From: Aquipuribacter sp051216895
Lineage (GTDB): Bacteria > Actinomycetota > Actinomycetes > Actinomycetales > JBBAYJ01
Assembly: GCF_051216895.1 (NCBI RefSeq)
Contig: NZ_JBPKAO010000016.1
Location: 1 to 64,000, forward strand
Direction: 5' to 3'
Length of the DNA: 64,000 nucleotides
Below, piece after piece: positions 8,419 through 16,093 of this stretch (position 1 is its first letter; every line of letters starts with the position of its first letter). Below the pieces are notes generated by a model. The model saw only the letters and a program-made list of their open reading frames with translations. It did no database searches and was not told where the DNA came from. A program made the translations under genes and the position numbers.

Positions 8419-9285
8419 ATGCAGATCACCCGGCGCCGCCCGCGCCCCGCAGGACCCGAGACCGTCCCGACCAGCACCAGCACCCGCACCGGCACCGGCA
8501 CCGGCACCGACGTCAGCACCGGCGCCACGGGTCGGACCGACGGGACCGCGGTCGCGGTGTCCGCCCGGGCGCTCACCCGCACCTACGGCGACGGCGACGC
8601 ACAGGTCCACGCCCTGCGGGGGGTCGACCTCGACATCCCGCGCGGCACGTTCACCGCCGTCATGGGTCCCTCGGGGTCCGGCAAGTCGACCCTGGTGCAC
8701 TGCCTGGCCGCGCTCGACCGGCCCACCTCGGGCGAGGTCGTCCTGGACGGCGTGGCGCTGTCCGGGATGGGTGACGACCGGCTCAGCCGGCTGCGCGGGG
8801 CCCGGGTGGGGTTCGTGTTCCAGTCGTTCAACCTGGTGCCCGTGCTCACGGCAGCCGAGAACATCCGCCTGCCGATGGTGCTGAGCGGCCGCTCCGCCGA
8901 CGAGGACTGGTTCGGCGAGGTCGTCGACCGGCTGGGCCTGACCGACCGGCTGCACCACCGCCCCCACGAGCTGTCCGGCGGTCAGCAGCAGCGGGTCGCC
9001 GTCGCGCGGGCCCTGCTGTCGCGGCCCGCGGTCGTGTTCGCGGACGAGCCCACGGGCAACCTGGACACCGCCACCGGCCACGAGGTGCTCGACGTCCTGC
9101 GCGCGTCGGTCCGCTCCAGCGGGCAGACCGTCGTCATGGTCACCCACGACCCCGTGGCGGCCTCCTGGGCCGACCGGGTCGTCGTGCTGTCGGACGGCCG
9201 CATCGCGGGCATGCTCGACGGGCACCCCGACGCCGCCGCCGTCACCGACGCGCTGGCCCGGGTCCGCGCGGGCGGTGCCGCATGA
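8419..9285 (+). CDS. ABC transporter ATP-binding protein (MacB/LolD type)
   Basis: 288 aa cytosolic ATPase energising the FtsX-like permease encoded next. Seen: Walker A GPSGSGKST near residue 83, Q-loop VFQSFNLVPVLTA, signature LSGGQQQRVAVARAL, Walker B VVFADEPTGNLD and H-loop MVTHDP. The first ~40 residues are an unusual low-complexity Thr/Ser/Gly/Arg stretch made by a repeated CACCGG-type hexamer, absent from typical family members of 220-250 aa. The protein could instead start later, but the -10 element 7 nt before this ATG supports the long form. ATGA overlap with the permease gene. Confidence 0.94.
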   Translation: MQITRRRPRPAGPETVPTSTSTRTGTGTGTDVSTGATGRTDGTAVAVSARALTRTYGDGDAQVHALRGVDLDIPRGTFTAVMGPSGSGKSTLVHCLAALDRPTSGEVVLDGVALSGMGDDRLSRLRGARVGFVFQSFNLVPVLTAAENIRLPMVLSGRSADEDWFGEVVDRLGLTDRLHHRPHELSGGQQQRVAVARALLSRPAVVFADEPTGNLDTATGHEVLDVLRASVRSSGQTVVMVTHDPVAASWADRVVVLSDGRIAGMLDGHPDAAAVTDALARVRAGGAA

Positions 9286-11861
9286 GGCACCTCGCGCTCG
9301 CGCGGCTGCGTCGCACCCCCGGCCGCTACCTGGCCTGCGCCCTGGCCGTCACCATCGCCGTCGCGTTCGCCGTCCTCGTCCAGCTGGTCGGGACGGCCGT
9401 CGCCCAGGTCGTGCGCGACGGGGACGTCGCCTCGACCGGCGGGGCCGACGTCGCCGTCCGCGCCGCGTGGCAGCAGGCGGAGGTCGACCCCGCCGACCCC
9501 GACGCGCTGGCCGCGGCGGTCGCCGCGGACGAGGCCCGGGTGGCCGAGGTGGCCGCCCTGGACGGCGTCGCGGCCGTGCACCGCTCCGGGGTCGCGTTCG
9601 CCGACGCCGACCTGCCCCGCGCCGTGGGCGAGCAGACGGTGAACGTCGCCGTGGCGCCTCCCGAGGGGGACCTGCGCTGGGCGGGGCTCCGCGAGGGGCG
9701 CTGGCCGACCGCGCCGGGCGAGACCGCGGTGGGCGGCGACGCCCAGGTCGGCGACGAGGTCGAGCTCCGGCCGTTCACCCCCGAGGACTCCGAGCCCGTC
9801 ACGGTGCCCCTGACCGTGGTCGGCGTGGTGGACGTCGGCCTGGCCACCGAGTTCCCGTTCGACGCGGTGCTCCTCGTGCCGGAGCAGGCCGTCCCCCTCG
9901 GCGCCGGGAACCTCGAGCTGCTCGTCGACGCCGAGCCGGGGGCCGACCCCGCGACGCTGCTGCGCTCGGTGCAGGCCGCCGTCGGCCCGGGCTCCACCGA
10001 CCCGCTGGGCGACGTGGTGCCCGCCGACGACGTCCGCGCCGAGCGGGCGCGCGCCTCGGAGACGCTGGTGCTGGTGCTGCGCACGGGGATCGGCGCCTTC
10101 GCCGCCCTGGCCGTCGCCGTCGCCGTCGTGGTGGTGGCCAACACCTTCTCGGTCCTGCTCGCCCAGCGCGTCCGGGAGCAGGCGCTGCTGCGCTGCATCG
10201 GCGCCACCCGCCGCGACCTGTGGCGGGCCGGGACCACCGAGGCCGCCCTGCTCGGGCTCGCCGCCGGAGCGGCCGGTCTGCTGCTCGGCTGGGCGCTGGC
10301 CGCCCTGGCCACCCTGGCCGTCACCCGCTGGCTGCCGGTCGCGGTGGACGTCCCCTCGCCGAGCCCCCTGGAGGCCGTCGCCGCGCTGGCGCTGGGCGCC
10401 GTGGCCACGTCGGTCGCCTCGGTCTCGGCCATGCTGCGCGCCGGACGGGTCTCGCCGCTGGCCGCGCTGCGTCCTGTCGAGGCCGTGCCCGAGGCGGCGC
10501 ACGCCTCGCGCCTGCGGGTCGTGCTCGGCGGACTCCTGGTGCTCGTGGGGGGCACCGGGACCGTGCTCGGTGCGGTGGGTGGCCAGGTCCTGCTGGCCCT
10601 GCCCGCCGGCCTGCTCGCCTTCGTCGGCGTCCTGGTCCTGGGTCGGGTCCTGCTGCCGGCCGTCGCCGCCGCCCTCGGCCGGGCCGTCAGCGCCGCCGGC
10701 GGCCCCGCGGGCACGCTGGCCGCGGCGTCGGTCGGGCGCAACCCGCGGCGCACCGCCGCCACCGCAGGCGCCGTCGTCATCGGCGTCACCCTCGCGGTGA
10801 CCGCCGCCGTGGGTGCCTCGTCGCTGCGGGCCACCGCGACCGCCGAGCTGGCCTCCTTCACCCCCGTGGACAGCACGGTCGGGGCACCGTCGTTGGACGC
10901 GGCGGGCACGGCGGCGCTGGCCTCGTCGTTGCGCGGCAGCGACGGGGTCGCCGCCGCCCAGCCCGCGGTGCAGGTCGACGTCTCCCTGTCCCCCGGGCGC
11001 GCAGCCGGGGAGGAGCTGACCTGGAGCACCACCGCGCTGGCCGGTGACCTGCGCCCGGTGCTGCCCAGCGCCGACGTGCCCCCGGACTCCGGGAGCGTGG
11101 TCCTGTCCGCCGACCTGGCGGGGCTGCTCGAGGTGGGGACCGGCGACGTGATCACCGTGGCGGGCGACCAGAACGCGGCAGGCCCCGACGACGGGACGGC
11201 TCCGCCCCCGGTCCCGGCCCGGTCGCTGGTCGTCGTGGTGGACGCCGACAGCACCGCCGACGTCCAGCTGGACCCGGCGACGGCGACCGGCCTCGGTGGC
11301 TCGTCGGCCGTGATCGTCTCGCTGGCCGAGGGGCTCTCCCGCGACGAGGTCCAGGTGGCCGTGGACCTGCTGGGCGCGGCGGCCCTGGAGGCGGACCCCG
11401 CCGCCGAGGTGGACTCCCCCGTGCTGCAGCTGGGCGCGCTCCAGCAGACGTTCGACGTCCTGCTCGCGGTGGTCGGCGGCATGCTGGCCGTCACGGTGGC
11501 CATCGCGCTGGTCGGCGTCACGAACACGCTGTCGCTGTCGCTGACCGAGCGTCGGCAGGAGAACGCCCTGCTCCGGGCGCTGGGCCTGAGCCGGGCCCGG
11601 CTGCGGGCGATGGTCGCCTGGGAGGCCCTGGTGCTGGGCCTGGTCGGGGCCACGGTCGGGGTGGTCCTGGGGACCGGGTTCGGCATCGCCGGGACCTACT
11701 CGGTCATCGGCAGCAGCGGCACCACCGTGGTCGACGTGCCGTGGCTCGTCCTGGGCGGGCTGGCCTTCGTGGTCTCCTCGGTCGCCGTCGGCGCGTCCCT
11801 GTGGCCCGCGAACCGGGCCTCGAAGTTCGCTCCGGCGAGCGCATTGGGCGCTGCTGCCTGA
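9282..11861 (+). CDS. FtsX-like ABC transporter permease
   Basis: 859 aa. N-terminal membrane anchor (residues ~15-38), a large extracytoplasmic MacB_PCD-like domain, then FtsX modules around residues 265-390 and 725-855, with further hydrophobic helices at ~405-460 and a second extracytoplasmic part at ~510-715. This is the duplicated long-permease layout (two FtsX domains in one chain), so one permease subunit may suffice with the ATPase encoded upstream. Motifs such as LRCIGATRRDLWR and LRALGLSRARLRAMV are the usual FtsX cytoplasmic coupling loops. Substrate unknown; such systems usually export or extract lipids or peptides at the envelope. Control by the 6306-8293 two-component system is inferred. 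Confidence 0.93.
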   Translation: MRHLALARLRRTPGRYLACALAVTIAVAFAVLVQLVGTAVAQVVRDGDVASTGGADVAVRAAWQQAEVDPADPDALAAAVAADEARVAEVAALDGVAAVHRSGVAFADADLPRAVGEQTVNVAVAPPEGDLRWAGLREGRWPTAPGETAVGGDAQVGDEVELRPFTPEDSEPVTVPLTVVGVVDVGLATEFPFDAVLLVPEQAVPLGAGNLELLVDAEPGADPATLLRSVQAAVGPGSTDPLGDVVPADDVRAERARASETLVLVLRTGIGAFAALAVAVAVVVVANTFSVLLAQRVREQALLRCIGATRRDLWRAGTTEAALLGLAAGAAGLLLGWALAALATLAVTRWLPVAVDVPSPSPLEAVAALALGAVATSVASVSAMLRAGRVSPLAALRPVEAVPEAAHASRLRVVLGGLLVLVGGTGTVLGAVGGQVLLALPAGLLAFVGVLVLGRVLLPAVAAALGRAVSAAGGPAGTLAAASVGRNPRRTAATAGAVVIGVTLAVTAAVGASSLRATATAELASFTPVDSTVGAPSLDAAGTAALASSLRGSDGVAAAQPAVQVDVSLSPGRAAGEELTWSTTALAGDLRPVLPSADVPPDSGSVVLSADLAGLLEVGTGDVITVAGDQNAAGPDDGTAPPPVPARSLVVVVDADSTADVQLDPATATGLGGSSAVIVSLAEGLSRDEVQVAVDLLGAAALEADPAAEVDSPVLQLGALQQTFDVLLAVVGGMLAVTVAIALVGVTNTLSLSLTERRQENALLRALGLSRARLRAMVAWEALVLGLVGATVGVVLGTGFGIAGTYSVIGSSGTTVVDVPWLVLGGLAFVVSSVAVGASLWPANRASKFAPASALGAAA

Positions 11862-11895
11862 CCATCGTCTGGGGGCGGTACGGGTGCGACGGGGC

Positions 11896-12309
11896 TCAGC
11901 GGGTCCGACGTAGCCGTATCGCCCCCTTCGCCGTGCTCGGGTCCACGACCCGCCCCCCCTGGGTGATCTCGACCTGGCCCCCGGCCACCAGCCGCCGCGC
12001 GGCCATCCGCGCCGGTTCCATCAGGGCCCGCCAGGCGGCCTCGTCCGCGTCGGGCCCGGCCACGGACCGGGCGACCTCGCTCGGGCAGACCGTGGCCGTG
12101 CGGGCGCGCGCGTCCAGCAGGGCCAGGGTGGTCCGCTCGAGCTCGGCGTCCACGTCGCCGAGACCGCGGCGCCGGCAGCCCTGCGAGCAGTACCGGACCT
12201 GCTCCCAGTCGCGGGCCCAGCGGGCGCGCCACTCGATCGTCCGGCCGCACACGACGCAGGTCTTGGGCTCGGGGGTGGTCGGGGCACCGGCGCGACGACG
12301 GGAGGGCAC
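11896..12309 (-). CDS. DUF2256-DUF3253 fusion protein
   Basis: 137 aa from GTG at 12309 (an in-frame ATG at 12342 would add 11 residues, mostly Arg/Ala/His). N-terminal DUF2256 is a small zinc-ribbon-like unit: TCVVCGRTIEWRARW then VRYCSQGCRRRG, four cysteines as two CxxC-type pairs. The remainder matches DUF3253, a short winged-helix-like domain (WRALMEPARMAARRLVAGGQVEITQGG). Function unknown. From memory, DUF2256 proteins often neighbour photolyase/cryptochrome genes; here one lies about 6 kb away rather than adjacent. The gene is convergent with the permease gene, with a gap of about 35 bp. Confidence 0.75.
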   Translation of the reverse strand: MPSRRRAGAPTTPEPKTCVVCGRTIEWRARWARDWEQVRYCSQGCRRRGLGDVDAELERTTLALLDARARTATVCPSEVARSVAGPDADEAAWRALMEPARMAARRLVAGGQVEITQGGRVVDPSTAKGAIRLRRTR

Positions 12310-12374
12310 CGCCCCATGGTGGGCCCGCCGCCGCGCACGCACCTCCCGAGGCGGGGCCCGCCCGGACGCACGGT

Positions 12375-12403
12375 GGCCCGGCCGTCCTCAGGACGACCGG
12401 GCC
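12375..12403 (-). terminator. terminator hairpin after ilvC
   Basis: Inverted repeat with 14-nt arms and one mismatch (GGCCCGG.CGTCCT pairing with AGGACG.CCGGGCC), located just past the ilvC stop on the minus strand. No clear U-run, as is common in high-GC genomes. Confidence 0.6.
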
Positions 12404-12433
12404 GGTGCTCGTGGTGCTGACGTGCGAGGCCGC

Positions 12434-13462
12434 TCAGCGGGCGGAGGTGCCCTCGGTGTAGTCGTCGTCGGAGTCCGACACCCAGGCCATCATCTTGCGC
12501 AGCTCGCGGCCGGTGGCCTCGATGGGGTGGGCCTCCTGCTCCTTGCGCAGCCGGGTGAACTCCGGGGCGCCGGCGTCCTGGTCGGCGAAGAACCGGCTGG
12601 CGAACGACCCGTCGACGATGTCCGCGAGGACCTCCTTCATCCGGTCCTTGACGGAGTCGTCGATGACGCGGGGCCCGGACACGTAGTCGCCGTACTCCGC
12701 GGTGTCGCTGACGCTCCAGCGCTGCTTGGCGATGCCGCCCTCGTACATCAGGTCGACGATGAGCTTGAGCTCGTGCAGGCACTCGAAGTAGGCGACCTCG
12801 GGCTGGTAGCCCGCCTCGACGAGGGTCTCGAAGCCCGCCTGGACCAGCCGGCTCGCGCCGCCGCACAGCACGGCCTGCTCGCCGAACAGGTCGGTCTCGG
12901 TCTCCTCCGCGAAGGTGGTCTTGATGCCGCCGGCCCGCAGGCCACCGATGGCCCGCGCGTAGGACAGCGCCAGCGCCTCGGCCTCGCCCGACGCGTCGGT
13001 CTCCACGGCGACCAGCACCGGGACCCCGCGGCCGTCGCTGTACTCGCGGCGGACCAGGTGGCCGGGGCCCTTGGGGGCGACCATGCAGACGTCGACGCCC
13101 TCCGGCGGGGTGATGTAGCCGAAGCGGATGTTGAGGCCGTGGGCGAAGAACAGGGCCTTGCCGGGGGCGAGGTTGGGCTCGATGGCCTCGGCGTAGACGG
13201 TGCGGGCCACCTGGTCGGGGACCAGGACCATGATCACGTCGGCCTCGGCGGCCGCCTCGGCGGGCGTCATCACCCTGAGGCCCTCGGCCTGGGCCCGCTC
13301 ACGGCTCTTGGAGCCCTCGGCCAGGCCGACGCGGACGTCGATGCCGGAGTCGCGCAGGTTCAGGGCGTGCGCGTGGCCCTGCGAGCCGTAGCCGATGATC
13401 GCGACGACGCGGTCGGCGAGCACTCCGGCGTCGGCATCGGCGTCGGTGTAGATGTGGGCCAT
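12434..13462 (-). CDS. ilvC: ketol-acid reductoisomerase
   Basis: 342 aa class I KARI, which converts acetolactate and acetohydroxybutyrate to dihydroxy acids with Mg and NAD(P)H. Seen: IIGYGSQGHAHALNLRDSG (Rossmann loop), VGLAEGSKS (cofactor 2'-phosphate loop), VAPKGPGHLVRREY, and the metal ligands in ETETDLFGEQAVLCGG and the helical knot YFECLHELKLIVDLMYEGG. GAGGAG lies upstream of the ATG. It is the third gene of the ilvB-ilvN-ilvC operon, with a 53-bp gap from ilvN. Confidence 0.97.
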   Translation of the reverse strand: MAHIYTDADADAGVLADRVVAIIGYGSQGHAHALNLRDSGIDVRVGLAEGSKSRERAQAEGLRVMTPAEAAAEADVIMVLVPDQVARTVYAEAIEPNLAPGKALFFAHGLNIRFGYITPPEGVDVCMVAPKGPGHLVRREYSDGRGVPVLVAVETDASGEAEALALSYARAIGGLRAGGIKTTFAEETETDLFGEQAVLCGGASRLVQAGFETLVEAGYQPEVAYFECLHELKLIVDLMYEGGIAKQRWSVSDTAEYGDYVSGPRVIDDSVKDRMKEVLADIVDGSFASRFFADQDAGAPEFTRLRKEQEAHPIEATGRELRKMMAWVSDSDDDYTEGTSAR

Positions 13463-13515
13463 GGGATAGCTCTCCTCGTCGTGGTTCGGGTGGGATGACT
13501 CTGGCAGGTGGTCGG

Positions 13516-14028
13516 TCAGGCCGTGCGCAGCGAGCGGTCGCTGATGGCGCGCCCGCCGCGACCGAGCGCGACGGTGCCGGACTGGACGAGCTCGCGGATC
13601 CCGAAGGGCGTGAGCACCTCCAGCAGGGCGGCGATCTTCTCCGGACGCCCGGTGGCCTGGATGGTGACCGCGTCGGTGGCGACGTCGACGACCGAGGCCC
13701 GGAACAGGGCGGCGACCTGGACGACGTCGGGCCGGGTCGTCGTGTCGGCCCGCACCTTGACCAGCAGGACCTCGCGCTGGACCGACGAGTCGGGCTCCAG
13801 CTCGACGATCTTCAGCACGTTGACCAGCTTGTTGAGCTGCTTGGTCACCTGCTCCAGCGGCTGGCTCTCGACGTCGACCACCACGGTGATGCGGGACACG
13901 GCCGCGTTCTCGGTGGGCCCGACGGCGAGGCTGGTGATGTTGAACGAGCGGCGCGCGAACAGCGCGGACACCCGCGCCAGGACGCCCGGCTTGTTCTCGA
14001 CCAGCACGGACAGCGTGTGACGGCTCAT
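13516..14028 (-). CDS. ilvN: acetolactate synthase small (regulatory) subunit
   Basis: 170 aa, standard length. N-terminal ACT domain LSVLVENKPGVLARVSALFARRSFNI with the valine-binding loop, then the ALS_ss_C domain. It activates IlvB and confers valine feedback inhibition. The start MSRHTLSVLVENKPG is preceded by GAGGGGA; a longer in-frame extension to 14073 would run into ilvB and is rejected. The gap to ilvB is 10 bp. Confidence 0.97.
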   Translation of the reverse strand: MSRHTLSVLVENKPGVLARVSALFARRSFNITSLAVGPTENAAVSRITVVVDVESQPLEQVTKQLNKLVNVLKIVELEPDSSVQREVLLVKVRADTTTRPDVVQVAALFRASVVDVATDAVTIQATGRPEKIAALLEVLTPFGIRELVQSGTVALGRGGRAISDRSLRTA

Positions 14029-14038
14029 CAGCGTCCCC

Positions 14039-15865
14039 TCACTCCTCGCGGTCCCACGTGGGGGCGATCCCACGTGCGACCTGGATGTCGTCGTTGCTCA
14101 CGCCGGCGGCCACCATCGGCCAGACCATCGCGTCGCGGTGGACGACGAAGTCCACCACGACCGGTCGGTCGTTGATGGCCAGCGCCTTCTCGATGGTCGC
14201 GTCCACGTCGGTCGTGCTGTCGCAGCGCAGCCCCACGCAGCCGTAGGCGTCGGCGAGCTTGACGAAGTCGGGGATCCGGATCTGCTCGTCGCCGGCCTCG
14301 CGCCCGCCCTTGCGGTGCGAGCCCAGGTCGGTGTTGGAGTACCGCGAGCCGTAGAACAGCGTCTGCCACTGCCGGACCATGCCGAGCGAGGAGTTGTTGA
14401 TGACGGCGACCTTGATCGGGATGTTGTTGATCGCGCAGGTCGCGAGCTCCTGGTTGGTCATCTGGAAGCAGCCGTCGCCGTCCACGGCCCACACCGTGGT
14501 GCCGGGCATGCCGACCTTGGCCCCCATCGCGGCGGGGACGGCGTAGCCCATCGTCCCCAGCCCGCCGGAGTTGAGCCAGGTGTTGGGCTTCTCGTAGCGG
14601 ATGAACTGCGCGGCCCACATCTGGTGCTGGCCCACGCCCGAGGTGAAGACCGCGTCCGGGCCGGACAGGGCACCGAGACGCTCGATGACGTACTGCGGGG
14701 CGAGCGAGCCGTCCTCGGCCTCGTCGTAGCCCATCGGGTACCGGCCTCGCAGGTCGTCCAGCTGGCTCCACCAGGCGCCCAGGTCGGCCCGGTCGGCCGG
14801 GGGGTGCTCGGCCTCCAGGGCCGCCAGCAGCTCGGTGATGACCTCGCGGGCGTCCCCGACGATGGGGACGTCGGCGTGGCGGTTCTTGCCGATCTCGGCC
14901 GGGTCGATGTCGGCGTGGACGACGGTCGCCCCGGGGGCGAAGGAGTCCAGCCGACCCGTGACGCGGTCGTCGAAGCGGGCGCCCAGGGCCACGATGAGGT
15001 CGGCCTTCTGCAGCGCCGACACGGCGGCGACGGTCCCGTGCATGCCGGGCATGCCCAGGTTGCTGGGGTGGGAGTCGGGCAGCGCCCCCCGGGCCATCAG
15101 CGTGGTGACGGCCGGGGCACCCGTCGCGTCGACCAGCTTCGCGAGGACGTCGGAGGCCCCGGCCCGGATGACGCCGCCGCCCACGTACAGCACGGGGCGG
15201 CTGGCGGAGGCCAGCAGCTGGGCGGCCTCGCGGATGCGCTTGCCGTGGGGGCGGGTGACCGGCCGGTAGCCCGGCAGGTCGACCCGGTCCGGCCAGCGGA
15301 ACGTGGTCCGGGCCTGCAGGGCGTCCTTGGCGATGTCGATGAGGACGGGGCCGGGACGTCCGGTGGAGGCCAGGTGGAACGCCTCGGAGACGACGCGGGG
15401 GATGTCGTCGGGGTCGGTCACCAGGTAGTTGTGCTTCGTCACCGGCATGGTCATGCCGGTGATGTCGGCCTCCTGGAACGCGTCGGTCCCGATCGCGGCG
15501 CTGCTGACCTGACCGGTGATGGCCACCATCGGCACGGAGTCCATGTGGGCGTCGGCGATCGCGGTGACCAGGTTGGTCGCGCCCGGGCCGGACGTGGCCA
15601 TGCAGACCCCGACCCGGCCGGTGGCGGACGCGTAGCCCTCGGCCGCGTGGCCGGCGCCCTGCTCGTGGCGGACCAGGACGTGGCGGATCTTCTCGGAGTC
15701 CAGCAGCGGGTCGTAGGCGGGGAGGATGCACCCGCCGGGGATGCCGAAGATGACCTCGACGTCGGCGGCCTCGAGCGAACGGACGAGCGAGACGGCACCG
15801 GTGACCGCCTCGGCGGCCGCCTGGTGGGTCGTGGTCTCGCCCGGGGTGGTGCGCAGGTCGCTCAT
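14039..15865 (-). CDS. ilvB: acetolactate synthase large (catalytic) subunit
   Basis: 608 aa ThDP- and FAD-dependent enzyme, first common step of valine/isoleucine/leucine synthesis. Seen: FGIPGGCILPAYDPL with the catalytic Glu following in VRHEQGAGHAAEGYA, the FAD region (VGGGVIRAGASDVL, LGARFDDRVTGRL), and the ThDP-Mg motif VDGDGCFQMTNQELAT..VAVINN. AAGGAG lies 6 nt before the ATG. First structural gene of ilvBNC, downstream of the leader-peptide attenuator (15921-16093). Confidence 0.98.
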   Translation of the reverse strand: MSDLRTTPGETTTHQAAAEAVTGAVSLVRSLEAADVEVIFGIPGGCILPAYDPLLDSEKIRHVLVRHEQGAGHAAEGYASATGRVGVCMATSGPGATNLVTAIADAHMDSVPMVAITGQVSSAAIGTDAFQEADITGMTMPVTKHNYLVTDPDDIPRVVSEAFHLASTGRPGPVLIDIAKDALQARTTFRWPDRVDLPGYRPVTRPHGKRIREAAQLLASASRPVLYVGGGVIRAGASDVLAKLVDATGAPAVTTLMARGALPDSHPSNLGMPGMHGTVAAVSALQKADLIVALGARFDDRVTGRLDSFAPGATVVHADIDPAEIGKNRHADVPIVGDAREVITELLAALEAEHPPADRADLGAWWSQLDDLRGRYPMGYDEAEDGSLAPQYVIERLGALSGPDAVFTSGVGQHQMWAAQFIRYEKPNTWLNSGGLGTMGYAVPAAMGAKVGMPGTTVWAVDGDGCFQMTNQELATCAINNIPIKVAVINNSSLGMVRQWQTLFYGSRYSNTDLGSHRKGGREAGDEQIRIPDFVKLADAYGCVGLRCDSTTDVDATIEKALAINDRPVVVDFVVHRDAMVWPMVAAGVSNDDIQVARGIAPTWDREE

Positions 15866-15920
15866 CTCGCTCCTTCGTCGTTCGTCGGTGCCCCGCTGCC
15901 CGGCACCCCGGACACGGAAC

Positions 15921-15948
15921 GACCCCTCACCCGGAGGGCTGAGGGGTC
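15921..15948 (-). terminator. attenuator terminator hairpin upstream of ilvB
   Basis: Perfect 9-bp stem (GACCCCTCA with TGAGGGGTC) and a 10-nt loop, 56 nt before the ilvB ATG and 31 nt after the leader-peptide stop. U-tract weak (GTTCCG). Position and leader peptide make it the likely attenuation terminator. Confidence 0.7.
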
Positions 15949-15992
15949 GCGCGTCGCTGGGCCGTGGCTGCAGGCTCGGTCAGGCGACGCGC
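15949..15992 (-). promoter_or_regulatory. leader hairpin (pause/antiterminator candidate) of ilvB attenuator
   Basis: The 3' end of the leader ORF (GCGCGTCGC, 15984-15992) pairs perfectly over 9 bp with GCGACGCGC (15949-15957), directly abutting the terminator arm. A ribosome stalled on the Ile/Val/Leu codons would cover or free the first arm. The exact antiterminator pairing was not computed. Confidence 0.55.
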
Positions 15993-16057
15993 CTACCGAT
16001 TACGAGTACCCCGATCGCCCGCGCGGCACCGCGGGAGGGGGAACGGTCCTGAGCCAC
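15980..16057 (-). CDS. ilvB operon leader peptide
   Basis: 25 aa plus stop, GTG start at 16057. The C-terminal half reads ARAIGVLVIGRRVA and holds six branched-chain residues (two Ile, one Leu, three Val) in ten positions. It closely resembles known actinobacterial ilvB leader peptides of the ILVLGKRVG type. Translation would sense charged branched-chain tRNAs and control readthrough at 15921-15948. The GTG lies 7 nt after a -10 element, so the mRNA is probably leaderless. Too short for routine gene calling. Confidence 0.8.
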   Translation of the reverse strand: MAQDRSPSRGAARAIGVLVIGRRVA

Positions 16058-16064
16058 GTCCCGG

Positions 16065-16093
16065 ACGGTACGCCCCCTGGCGGTGGATGTCAG
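16065..16093 (-). promoter_or_regulatory. ilvB leader promoter (-35 CTGACA, 17 bp, -10 TACCGT)
   Basis: -35 CTGACA (16088-16093), 17-bp spacer, -10 TACCGT (16065-16070), then 7 nt to the GTG of the leader peptide. The -35 hexamer contains the TGA stop of the GGDEF-EAL gene (16090-16092), so the two transcription units abut without spacing. Confidence 0.65.
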
